DNA of 64,000 nt from assembly GCA_030068075.1 (NCBI GenBank), contig CM057834.1, forward strand, positions 91,157,119-91,221,118. Reading direction: 5' to 3'. Numbering within the stretch: position 1 is the first letter of the stretch; each line of letters begins with the position of its first letter. Origin of the DNA: Paguma larvata (taxonomy: Eukaryota; Chordata; Mammalia; Carnivora; Viverridae). Positions 53,171 to 63,420 of this stretch are shown one piece after another. The notes beneath the pieces are model-generated. The model had not been told where the DNA came from, made no database searches, and was given only the letters and a program-made list of their open reading frames with translations. The position numbers and the translations under genes were made by a program.

Positions 53171-53744
53171 GTCAGATGCCAGGCAGAGAAGGCTGCTCCA
53201 TGGGTTGAGGGAGGGAAAGAGGGACCAGCAGGCACAGAAAGTTTTGCTCCCTCATCCCAGGCTTTCCAAGATCCTCCTAGGCATAGCACACTCCCCCCCT
53301 TAACCCCTGCTGAGAAAGTATCCCTTCCATCTCCAATTGCCATTGCTCATGGGCCCCACTCTTTGGGATTTTGCTGCAGCTGGTTATTCGGGAGGGGGGC
53401 AGTACTGCTACCTTCAGTACCTTTAGCCTGGCCTGACTGCGTATTTCAGATGCCTCAACAAGCTTGGTGGAGCAAAAGCCCAGGTGGGTCCTGGTACCTC
53501 GTGGACAAGCTAAAACCCTGCACTGCATCCTGAAGGACTCCCAGTACCCCTGGATGAGCTGGTACCAACAGGACCTCCAGGGGCAACTACAGCTGCTGGC
53601 CACCGTGCGGAGTCCCGGGGATAAGGAGGCCGTAGCCCATCCTGGAGCAGATTACCTGATGACACGGGTCACTAACACGGAGCTGAGGCTGAGTGTGGCC
53701 AACGTGACCCAGGGAAGAACTCTGTACTGCACCTGCAGCAAAGA
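53116..53744 (+). CDS. TRBV1: TRBV1, T-cell receptor beta variable gene segment (leader + V exon)
   Basis: Encodes the variable domain of a TCR beta chain once rearranged to D and J segments. L-PART1 (53,116-53,170) encodes an 18-residue hydrophobic leader ([18 protein letters not shown]). The V exon starts at 53,450 after tatttcag. The mature region contains [16 protein letters not shown], the first Cys (TLHCIL), the conserved Trp ([10 protein letters not shown]), [15 protein letters not shown], and the second Cys in [10 protein letters not shown]. The frame is open and ends at a good recombination signal, so the segment looks functional. It closely resembles mouse Trbv1 (including CTCS) and not the human TRBV1 pseudogene, judged from memory. 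The neighbourhood (next to MOXD2) matches the 5' end of the TRB locus. Confidence 0.93.
53450..53744 (+). CDS. TRBV1: TRBV1 V exon (L-PART2 + V-region)
   Basis: About 98 codons, phase 1 entry, reading (D)[12 protein letters not shown] to YCTCSKD. All IMGT anchor residues are present: Cys23, Trp41 and Cys104 equivalents. The sequon NVT lies before the second Cys. Confidence 0.93.
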
Positions 53745-53783
53745 CACAGTGAGACACCCTCCTTGGACAAATGAATAAAAACC
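53745..53783 (+). promoter_or_regulatory. TRBV1 recombination signal sequence (23-RSS)
   Basis: Heptamer CACAGTG (53,745-53,751, perfect), 23-bp spacer (53,752-53,774), nonamer ATAAAAACC (53,775-53,783, one base from ACAAAAACC). This is the expected V-beta signal for joining to a 12-RSS. Confidence 0.95.
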
Positions 53784-53902
53784 ACCCCGGATTGGCAACC
53801 ACAGACCCAACCTCCTCCACCGCCCTGACAGCCCTCCTAAACCTGCTTCCTCTCCCCCCAGACCCCTCCTTGTTGCCTCTTTTCTAAGAGCAGACTCTTT
53901 GT

Positions 53903-54134
53903 TTTTCCTGTTTATTTATTTCTTTATTTTTGAGAAAGAGAGTGTGAGAAAGAGCATGTGCACGAATGGGAGCAGGAAAGGGGCAAGGGGAGGGAGTGAA
54001 AGAGAGGGAGAGAAAGAGAGGGAGAGAGAGAATCCCAGAGCTGACATGGGGCTCCATCTTGCAAACTGTGAGATCATGACCTGAGCCAAAATCAGGAGTC
54101 ACACGCTTAACTGACTGGGCCACCCAGGCGCCTC
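53903..54134 (-). mobile_element. CAN-SINE, 120 bp after the TRBV1 RSS
   Basis: Reversed copy with GA-rich tract, body tgtgagatcatgacctgagc, and reversed head gccacccaggcgcct. Confidence 0.9.
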
Positions 54135-54199
54135 TGCAGACTCTTACCGAGGCTTTCCCATTGCCACCGCGGCTTTCCCATTCCCCTTTGGATGAGCAC

Positions 54200-54420
54200 T
54201 CTGCCTGAGTAGCACAGCAATTTAACCACAGGCTCTGATGGGCTCCATTGCCGACCGCGCTGCCATTTGCGAGCTTTGGGAAAGACTTAATCTCCCTGAA
54301 ACTTGGTTTCTATGCCTATAAAGTACAGACAGTAACTCTACCCAGCTCAGAGCTTGCTGTGAGGATGGAACACACAATTCTCCACAATATGCCTACATAA
54401 CAAGCTGATGCATTTTAATG
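54200..54420 (-). mobile_element. Probable MIR
   Basis: Reversed MIR-like blocks: gggaaagacttaatctccct, gaaacttggtttctatgcct, gcttgctgtgaggatgga. Confidence 0.5.
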
Positions 54421-54429
54421 CCAGTATCA

Positions 54430-55660
54430 ATGCCCAGAGGGTGCTGGAAAGAAACCTGGAGAAATTCTGGGAGCTCAGAAAGGAGGAAGAATGAGTATCT
54501 CAATGTGTAGCCCCTTCACTCACACCCCTAGAATAAACACCCACTTTCCCAATTAGATCCCCATAAGCAGTGCTCACCCCCACCCAAACATCTCACACCC
54601 CAATCTCAAGTTGATCTTTTTAAAAGTAAAATCCTCCGAGAGGGCCTGACCTGGAAAGGACCCGGGTCTGGATCCACAGCAGAAGGCTCGCCAAATATTG
54701 ACTATAAAACCATGGCTCAGACCTGGGTTTGCAACCTGAGCAAGGCCATACATGCAATGAGGGTAGAACAAGGAGGCTCGCGTCCCAGGCAATGGAGCAG
54801 GCAGGTGCAGGGTCGGGAGAGAGGCCCCGCTCCTGGGAGCTCTGCAGAGATGGGAGCCCGGGAGGCTCCTGCGCTTCTCAGCCTCTAGCTCGGAGCATCT
54901 CTATCCCAGAGGGCGTGGACCAGATGAGCAGGTAACTGGGATGCAAGGCGGGAGTGAACGAGAAGACATCTCAAAGGAACCTCAGCCCTGGTGGTCCTCC
55001 GGGTGGCTGTGAGGCTGAGCTGCCCGCAAATGCCCTTCTCTCGCGCTTGCGGAGAGGGAGTTTTGTCCACTAGGGGGCACCATCTGCCCGTAGTTCTCCA
55101 TGATCGGCTCAGACTGAGAGTCTGGCAGAGGTCACAGGTGAGCCTTCTCTCGGCCCCTTCTCTGGTATTGTGGTGAACACCTGCGCAGCTCTAGAGGACA
55201 AGAACGGTGATGGGGAGCAGGGCTAGAGCCTTGCCCCGGGCACTGGGGACATTTGGGTATCTGTTCTCTGATCCCTCCAAGAAGGGTACCTCTGAGAACT
55301 CTCCCACTTAGATCCTTGGTCAGAGGCCACCAAGAGGCTGTTATACACCGAGATGGCCGGGCAGAGAGGCCTGGGCCACCAGCTCTTAGGAAAGCTGAAG
55401 CCCTCTGCCGGCAACTTTTGAAACTACAGCCAAGCGCCTTCAGCCGGAGCGATGGAAGGCACTGTGTTCTGATTCTGATTGCTGGGTTCTCTTCAACCTC
55501 AGTCCCCGGGAGCTCCCCGGAGACTTCCCAGATGCCATGCTGTTCACTTGAACCATGAACCATGCCTTTATACTACTTCCTAGACCCTCGATCCCTTAGA
55601 TTAAATCAGCCCTCCTAGACTGGCAGATGGTAGGGATTCACACACGCTTTTTGATTAAAT
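54430..55660. other. G+C-richer unique DNA with a CTCF-type site
   Basis: A G+C- and CpG-richer stretch than its surroundings (about 54,780-55,530). It contains no coding block that could be assigned. A CTCF core lies at 55,067. Confidence 0.45.
55067..55081 (+). promoter_or_regulatory. CTCF-type binding motif
   Basis: CCACTAGGGGGCACC fits the CTCF core CCASYAGRKGGCRSY at every position. On the plus strand the motif points toward the body of the TRB locus. It lies 1.3 kb downstream of the TRBV1 RSS. Binding is inferred. Confidence 0.7.
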
Positions 55661-55674
55661 TGGGTTTTTTTAAT

Positions 55675-55886
55675 TTTTATTTTAAACGGTTTTATTTATT
55701 TTTGAGAGAAAGCCAGAGCATGAGTTGGGGAGGGGAAGAGATAGAGAGGGAGACTCAGGATCCGAAGCAGGCTCCAGGCTCTGAGTTGTCAGCACAAAGT
55801 CCGATGCGGGGCTCGAACCCACAAACCGTGAGATCATGACCTGAACCGAAGTCAGACGTTCAACTGACTGAGCCACCCAGGTGCCC
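55675..55886 (-). mobile_element. CAN-SINE
   Basis: Reversed copy with gagttgtcagcacaaagtcc body and reversed head gagccacccaggtgcccc. Confidence 0.92.
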
Positions 55887-56009
55887 CTAAACTGTTTTTT
55901 TTTTTAATCCATGGTTATCCAGATAGGAAATACTGATCTATCGTGATGTAGTCTCCTATCTGCAGGCTGGTAAAAGTGATTTGTCCATGCCTTTACAAAA
56001 TATATTTAG

Positions 56010-56190
56010 CTTCATTTTCTCATTCAATACTTTCAAATGCCCTATTAGGCAAGTACCACCATTTGTCGCTTTTTATTTTTGCTTTTATTTTAATAGGGGA
56101 ATGAATGCTCAACAGCTTGCATGACCTGCCCGGTGTCACACAGGTAATCTTCGTACAGCTGGGACTCAAGTACAGGAATTCTGAGTCAGA
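56010..56190 (+). mobile_element. Probable MIR
   Basis: Forward MIR-like order: ctattaggcaagtaccacca, cttgcatgacctgcccggtg, tcacacaggtaatc, gctgggactcaag. Confidence 0.6.
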
Positions 56191-56194
56191 TGTG

Positions 56195-57020
56195 TGACTC
56201 TGAACACCTCATGATGCTGCCTTTTTGTGTAATGGATACATTGCCACCAGGACAAGGGAGGTGTGATTTGGAAGACATCTCTGCCCCTTCCAGAAAGGCA
56301 GCTCCCTCGTGGTGCAGACGTGGTCAGAGGGCACGGAGAAGTCCACACATGATGTGGCCCAAGTCAGGTGAGTGTCCTGCAGAGACACTAAGTACCCTGC
56401 TGACTTGTCCTAGGGTTCAATGGGTCCAGATGAGAATAGTTATGCCTATTACATCGAATTCTTTGGAGGGGAAAGTAATGTATTTTGATGGTGTAAATTA
56501 AGATTCTGCTCTGTAGTTATCTCGAGAGTTTGGGTTAGTTTGAAGCTTATGGAATTTCAGGACTGGCAGGTAAGTACAGTCACCTAAAACAGCCATCCCT
56601 TTGTTCTCCTTTGTCTCGGTCCTCCTCTCAATTAATCAATACGTACGTAGAATACTCACTCCATTTTGAGTCTTTTACTAGACATGGCGTGACTTTCGAG
56701 AAACATCAGGCATGTTTCCTCTTTACCTCCTCAAAATTTTACCCTTCTTCTCTTCTTTTTTATTCTTTCATTTCGAATGTCCTTAGAGGGCAGAAAGCAT
56801 GGGCTCAAAGTTTCACTTGCAGCTCTGAGAGGCAGAGGAAAGAGGATGGGGCCTCTCTGTTATAATTCAGATTCCTGAGCCCCGAACAGAAACATAGCCC
56901 GTATTTACGGCCCCTACACCATCATTTCAGGGCTCCTGAGCAGGAGAGCAAGCTTGGGTCTCCTGTGAAGGCAGGGGCTTCGATACAGGTGGGCTTGGGA
57001 AGAGGGAGTTGATAACGGGT
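56195..57020. other. Unique intergenic DNA, nothing recognised
   Basis: No V segment, protease exon or repeat was identified. Confidence 0.45.
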
Positions 57021-57037
57021 TAATAATTATTAGGGCT

Positions 57038-57293
57038 CATTGCCACGTAGTAGTCCATTGTATATAAGTACGGGGAATGAGGGAGGGAGGAGAGGGCGTG
57101 ATGGGCATTAAAAAGGGCACATGTTGGGAGGAACACTGGGTGTTATATGTAAACCAATTTGAAAATAAACTATTATAAAATTAAAAAAAATAATAATAAA
57201 CAATAAATCCTTGTAAATTCTATTTTCCTATTTTCATTCAATTACATGAATCCATTTATGAGCAAATAAAAATACTTTTTGCAATGAAAAAAA
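57038..57293 (+). mobile_element. LINE-1 insertion with 5' inversion and apparent 3' transduction
   Basis: The target duplication aataattattagggct occurs at 57,022-57,037 and 57,294-57,309. Inside, 57,038 to about 57,072 is antisense L1 (ccacgtagtagtccattgta). Then comes the sense L1 3' end (cactgggtgttatatgtaaa) to an A-rich run at about 57,180-57,205. About 80 bp of non-L1 DNA with AATAAA (57,265-57,270) follows, then a second poly-A (57,287-57,295). Confidence 0.85.
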
Positions 57294-57309
57294 AATAATT
57301 ATTAGGGCT

Positions 57310-57915
57310 TCAGGATCCACGCAAGTTCCTTGAGTTTAGGCGTGCATCCGTGAGTACCCTGGTGGGGCTCGTTAAGGATAAACTGGAATAAAGGGTTGGT
57401 AGACAATGACTCCTGACCCAGATTAGTGGTTAGCCAAGCTGAGGAGAAAGTATAGAATCCTAGAAAACTTTACAAAATAATATAATAGGGCTGTGAATTT
57501 AAACTTATTTTTCTACTTTTGTGGGTTTTCCTCATTATATACAATGAGTGTTTAGGATTTCTGGAATCAAGGACACACTTCAAAAATGAAGCATCCCCAT
57601 CTGGCAATTGCCTTTCTAAATCCTATTACAATGTACTTGTCTTGCAGTTATAGTTTTTGACCTCTACCCAGATAAACAGACTAATGTTATAAAACTTCCT
57701 TTTTATATTTTATACCTAAGGGCCTCTTTCATACAGGCTGGGAAAGACACAGGTGCCTGACACCTGAGGAAAGGGAACATACATTGGTAAATTCTATCAG
57801 AATGTTCTTTGGGTCTCTGCTATAACCTCATTTACTTATTTATTTTGTCTGTGCAGGTAGACATGAAAATAATTTCCATCCCAATTGAAGATAAACACAG
57901 ATATAAAGAAATGGT
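57310..57915. other. Unique intergenic DNA
   Basis: No gene or repeat recognised. Confidence 0.45.
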
Positions 57916-57917
57916 GA

Positions 57918-58137
57918 TGGGGGACCTGGGTGACTCAGTCAGTTAAGCATCCAACCCTTGATTTTGGCTCAGGTCATGATCTCACAGTTCATGAGTTCGA
58001 GCCCCACATTGGACTCCATGCTGACAGTGAGAGACTTCTTGGGATTCTCTCTCTCTATCTCTCTCCCTTTCTCTCTGTCCCTCCCATGCTCTCTCTTTCG
58101 CCCCACCCCTCAAAATAAGTAAAATAAACTTTAAAAA
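57918..58137 (+). mobile_element. CAN-SINE
   Basis: Forward copy: gggacctgggtgactcagtc head, CT tract, AAATAAACTTTAAA tail. Confidence 0.92.
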
Positions 58138-58199
58138 ATTATAAAAGAAAATAGAAATGGTGACATATTATCAATTATCCCTTGGTAAAAATTCAAAAG

Positions 58200-58370
58200 T
58201 GGGATTATCATTTACTGAGTGCCTACTACGTGCTAAATACTATGCTCCATGTCTTACATAAGTTATTTTATGTACTGCTGATCCCGTTTTAGAGATATAC
58301 TAAAGCAAGACAGGTTAAATTACTTAATTCCTTGCCTAAGAAATTAAGAGCTAGTAGCTATTGAAGTTGG
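58200..58370 (+). mobile_element. MIR
   Basis: Forward MIR blocks: ttactgagtgcctactacgt, gctaaatactatgctccatg, taaattacttaattccttgc. Confidence 0.65.
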
Positions 58371-58371
58371 G

Positions 58372-58465
58372 ATTTTGCTTCGGATTCTGTGTGTGTCTCT
58401 CTCTCTGTCTCTCCTTCACTCATGTTCTCTGTCTTTTTCTCAAAATAAATAAATAAATAAACATT
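58372..58465 (+). mobile_element. Truncated CAN-SINE 3' end
   Basis: Only the ggattctgtgtgtgtc...CT tract and AAATAAATAAATAAAC tail remain. The head is missing. Confidence 0.75.
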
Positions 58466-58469
58466 TGAA

Positions 58470-60985
58470 GTTGGGGTTAAATGCCAAATTGGATCCCAAA
58501 CCCATGCTCTTTCAGGCACATTAAGCCTGAGATCATCCTTTTGGGCATCTAGAAATGAGATGAACTTACATTGGAGGGGGAGATGTTGGAAATCAAAGTG
58601 TGGAGGGATAGCAGTCACAGTAGGGAGCCGGCTAAGCTGACAGAATCCAGATAGCAAAGCATATTGAAGGCTGAAGGGAAGTCAGGCTGGTGGCCAGGAG
58701 AGGGGCGGCTGGCCAGGAGAACCAGCTATATGGCAGGTGGCAGTGGCAGGAAGTTGTGACAGCAGGAAGCTGGTCTCATATTAGCTTCCAGCAAAATCTA
58801 GGGAGAGTAAGGCAGAGCCCTAGGCTTATAGGAGCTGGGGAATCAGACGAAGTTGTCATGACAAAGACAGCGTTAATGGATTAAAAGGCAGGGTGGGCGT
58901 GCTCCACTGCAGGAACAGAACAGCGTCCCAGTTAATGGATCTGGGCTATTTAGGCAGAAAAGTGTAATGGCAAGTTTGGCTTGGTGATGAGTTAAACTTA
59001 TCTTAACCAAGGATAGCATTGGCCCCACGTCTTGGGCTGCTGTTGTAGACGGGATTCTAGAGATTGTAGGTGTGCCAACTGAATGGCCCACGGTGAGATT
59101 TGGGGCTACAGAGAGCCAGCCAAAAGCAAGTTTGGGTGTATATTTTATAGTTGAAACGAATCCTACATGCGATTTACTAACATTTAAAAATCTCTTAAAA
59201 ACAAACCACCACCACTACCACCACCACCACCACCACCACCAAGTTATAGAAAGAGCAACAAGGAGCACGGGTTTGATTTTAGTCAAAGTAGCTTTCAGAC
59301 ACCGGAAAGTAACATAATGAAGGTGCCAGTACTGCTGAGTTTTCAGAGGGCCTGGGATCAATGACCTTGGGGTTCCTTGGCAGTGTCGGTCCCCAGACAG
59401 GCTTCTCTAATCCATCTTTAGATTCCAATGGGCAACTTGATTCTACTCCAATTGTTATAGATAATGACTTCAAATCAAAGCTTTTTTCTACCCTGATTCC
59501 CTATTGAACAGAGCTTATTTTATGGTTTCTGAAGTCCTCCTGTCCTTGAAATGAATACACAGAGAAAGACTTGCAAATTGTAAGAAGTCTTGAAAGTCTC
59601 ATCAGTATGGTAGCTGACATTAACTACTGTGCACAAGCATAGGCTCTAGCCTAATCTTCACCTTGGTTTTGTAAGATCCTGGCCTACTCACTCACAATTA
59701 GTTTTGAGGATCATAGCTTTTCAACTTGAGAACAGTGGTTACCGGGGATATCCCCTTACTCAGCTGAACAACATGTTATTATGATTTGAGGAAACTTATA
59801 AATACCCCCCTCCCTATTTTCTCCACATAACTTCTGAACAAATGGAGAGAGACAAAGGGGTAAGGCAGATGGGAAGGGAAATTTCTGGCAAGGTTACTTA
59901 TAGAGCTGATAGAGAATATGGCTTAGACACATGGCAACACGGGATTCCCAAGGCTGCAACTTAAAATTAGAAAGACACGTCCCACCATTCAGGATCCTGG
60001 GTGGCGGATTCTACCATATTTTCTACTAAAAACATAAGGTGTGAATAAATAAACAAATAACCTGACAGATGCCACGTCTTCTCCCCTTTCAGTGGCATTT
60101 GTCTCCTGCTAAAGGGCCTCTTAGATTTTAGTCTAACTTGTATCAGGAAAATAGACAAATGTTAAGTTCGTAAATTCATTTGTTTCTCTTACTCTTTAAC
60201 GGAAAGAGACAATGTTATCTGGTGATGTTTTGGGGTCCTTAAAAGGATTCTTTCAAGGGTTCTCCATAAAAATGGGATCCCCAGAAATGAAACTGACAGG
60301 AAACTCAAGTTCTTATTTGATTTATATCACAAACAAACAAACAAAAAACACCTGACAGATTTGGTAATAGTGGACCAATGGGAGTCGACATCCTAAAATG
60401 TGATGCAGGTCTTCCCTAGGTCACAAACCTGTTAGTTACAGAAACGGATTCAGTGCCCACCTGGCACCCTAGAGAATGAACACTGTTCTAACATTGAGAG
60501 TCTCCCTTTTAGCCCATACGAAGGTGACCTGAGTCTATTTACTTGGTAACTTGTGCTCTAGGGACCAGAACATAGCTAAATTTTTTGAGATTCTGGTTCT
60601 GAATTGATGCTAATTTGTGGTGTTTGTGGTGGTAGGGACGACTTATAAACAGTGCTATATTCTGATCAGTGTGGGGCTTTTGAAAATTGAGGGGTAAGTG
60701 GATTTTTTTTTTTACCTAAGTCTTCCCTAGGGAAGGGAAGCTCTGAAACCATCGATGGGGCTCTGAAACCATCTAGAACTTATTTCCATATTTCCTATGT
60801 GCATTGATGAGGATGGAGGGGTGCATTTGTTTTTTGCCACTGGTAGAATCTCTACAATATCTCTGGGGTCTATGAAGTGAGGGCTTTTGTTGTAGAAAGG
60901 GCTAAGAGAAAGTTGATGGGATCTCCCCTTAGTAAATCTAAAACATCTGCACATTGCTGAGGTCAGTACTACCAACACAGACTTG
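58470..60985. other. Intergenic DNA, possibly the 5' part of an ERV-L
   Basis: No gene recognised. A (CAC)n run lies at about 59,209-59,241. The right end may belong to the retroviral relic that follows, but no motif upstream of 60,990 could be assigned. Confidence 0.4.
59206..59241. repeat. (CAC)n / (ACC)n microsatellite
   Basis: About eleven near-perfect CAC triplets. Confidence 0.9.
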
Positions 60986-60989
60986 AAAT

Positions 60990-63420
60990 ATGCTGGGTGA
61001 GAATTTGTGTTATAATCTCATTCAGTTCTTCAGTTGGCCATGTCATAAGAGTGGTGGGAAATGATAGTGTTTGATTATCGTGTGGTAACACCAATTATAG
61101 TTGCTGTTCCGTATGTATCCTCCTTACTAGAGCAAATAAATTCATTCCTTCACACTCAGTATGCAACTATCCATCTGGAAAATGTATTTTTGTACATTGC
61201 ATTGAGAAGCTCAGAATTAATTAGCTTTCATTTGTCAGGGACAACAGTGTTTTTTTTACCTCAGTGCTCAGGCAGTCATCATTGCTCTGCCCCTGAACCT
61301 GAATGTAGTCTTTAAGAAACTTGACAACCTCAAAGGGTACCATGCTGATCTGTTGTATTGATGATACCATGTTGGTAGGATGAAATAACAGGAAGTAGAA
61401 GGTTTCCTGGATGTCTTGGAAAGACAGATATGTCATAGTGGGCAGGTGATAACCAGTAAAACACAGCCACCTGCTACTACAGGTGGGTATATGTTGGATT
61501 CCTCTATTGAATTGAACATGTCTTATACTTGTGTTTCCTGCTATGAAGAATGGTATCTGAATACCTCTAACTTTTATAAGCAACATCTATCTCATTAGGA
61601 TATCATGCTCTGAACCATTTAATGAGTGATCTAGAAAGTTGCTAGTTTAGGAAGAGAGTAAGTCAGAAAAGACTTTGCAGCCAACACAGGCTGAAGTACA
61701 ATTGGCTGTTTCTTAGTTTAAAACTCTGTTGATTCAATGGTACCAGAAGTATCTTTAGTGTACTGAATGAATCTCATGTCAAAACCTAATAAGAAAATCA
61801 AAATAGAGATCCCAAAACATGGTAGCAAATTCATGCTTCTTTTTCCTTTTTGGGAAATAGCTCCTGGTTTGCCTCTGGGGTCTAGTGGAGACTAAATGCC
61901 TGACTCCAGATCACCAGTTGGCCGTGAAACTTGCTCTAGGTGGGTGACTGTCATTGACTTGAATATGCTCAACAATATTCCATTCCCAACTTGTAGTGTA
62001 ATGGGCCAGAGGTAAATTAGGCCCCCCAAATCCAAATAAGTTGCACAAGCAATTGTCCTGGGAAATATTTCCTTAAGCCACACTATGACCTCAAAGAGAT
62101 TTCTTCATAAACAGTTCACTGAGGATGGAAAGACTTCACTGGTTGACATATTGGTACTGATTGCACATCTACTAATGTGATAATAAAGCCGGTCAGAGGG
62201 ATGCCCTGAGGGAAAGAGGAGAATGAGTTTATTATCAGGAGACAGAAGTTCAATCCACATCTCTAGTGTTTTCTTCCCTGAGGTTGGGGTCTATGTGAAT
62301 TTCTTGGGAGTGGCTAGTGGTCTGCCCTGAAAGGCACTCAGAAAGAGGGAGGTGGAGGGAATGGGGATTAGCTGTTTGGGGAAAAATTATGTAGTGGGAT
62401 TTTTAAGGCTCGGCTTGGAACAGGAGAATATTGTATCCCATGAGAATTCTCACCAAAATAAATCTCACTTTAGAAGACTTTAAGAATCGTATAGATAAAC
62501 AGGTCTGTTCCAAAGTCCTTCTTCATTCTCCCGAGTGCTTTTTAGTGGCTCCATAAAAAAATAATGGGGCCAAATGGAGCATATTCAGGGACTTCTTGCA
62601 AATCTCACCTGGCTACCACCACTGCTGCCGATCCAGCGTGCCAGCGTCAGTGACCAATCTCAGCCGTGCTATAGTCCTGAAATAGTGCTCTACCCCAGGT
62701 CCTCCGGCAGCCCCTTTCATCATGGAAGGAGTAGTTATTGTCCTTACTGAAAATGATATAGTCTATATTTCGACTTTTTGTCCCTTGCCTCCTTCCCAGC
62801 ACCATCATCCTTAAAATGAATTAACTGAATGCCTTATGTATCCTACAAAAAAAGGAATGTATTTTCCTTTTTAAAAAATGTTTATTTTATTTATTTTGAG
62901 AGAGATAGAGAGAGAATGAATGGGGGAGGGGCATAGAGAGAAGGAAAGAGAGACAATCCCAAGCAGCCTCCAATGCTGTCAGCGCAAAGCCCAGTATAGG
63001 GCTTGATCTCACGAACTGTGAGATCATGACCTGAGCCAAAATCGGGAGTTGGACACTTAACCAACTGAGCCACCCAGGAGCCCCAGAACATATTTTCCAA
63101 CCAAGGAAGTCACTGTACAGTGACAATGGTGAGAAAGTAGGCTGATGCCCATTGAATTCAGTGACCTTGATGTATGCATTATCACCTAGAATCTACTAGC
63201 CTTATAAAGATACCAGAATAAACTACTGAAATTGTAGTACCATTTCAAGGTGGGAAACATCTACAGAGGGTAAGGGTTTTGCTCTCTTGCAAAAACCATA
63301 GTTGTTTTTCATAGTTAAAATGTCAGTTAAAACCATATCTGAAGGTGAAGCTCTCACAATTGCCTTACTAATCCGTATACAAAATGTCGCTTTTCAACAC
63401 TGCAAGCTGGGCGTTACTCA
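60990..63420 (+). mobile_element. ERV-L class endogenous retrovirus relic (pol: RT, RNase H, integrase)
   Basis: A decayed plus-strand pol region. In order: an RT entry block near 61,050-61,080 (FDYR); RT text near 61,082-61,190; the RT catalytic signature with IDD at 61,357-61,365, followed in frame by a stop at 61,381; an RNase H-region block at about 61,864-61,944 (ending in a stop); an integrase-linker block at about 62,460-62,800; and late integrase text at about 63,105-63,310 after a SINE. Frames shift repeatedly, so nothing is functional. LTRs were not identified. Class assignment rests on remembered ERV-L patterns. Confidence 0.7.
62871..63085 (-). mobile_element. CAN-SINE inside the ERV-L relic
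   Basis: Reversed copy with tail tttattttatttattttgag at left and reversed head gagccacccaggagcccc at right. The flanking tgtattttcc / catattttcc looks like a short duplicated target. Confidence 0.9.

Noticed and set aside
54729..55563. G+C-richer area with several open frames downstream of TRBV1
   Set aside because: Examined as a possible second V segment or protease exon. No Cys/Trp/Cys V-domain anchors, no RSS and no trypsin-type motif were found.
59206..59241. His-repeat coding stretch
   Set aside because: It is a (CAC)n microsatellite in a short frame with no gene context.
60727..60978. 83-codon minus-strand frame near the ERV-L relic
   Set aside because: No family motif. Plus-strand retroviral pieces explain the adjacent region, and the frame is not continued by splice sites.
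61221..61586. 121-codon minus-strand frame
   Set aside because: It lies antisense to the RT part of the ERV-L relic, whose plus-strand signature is recognisable.
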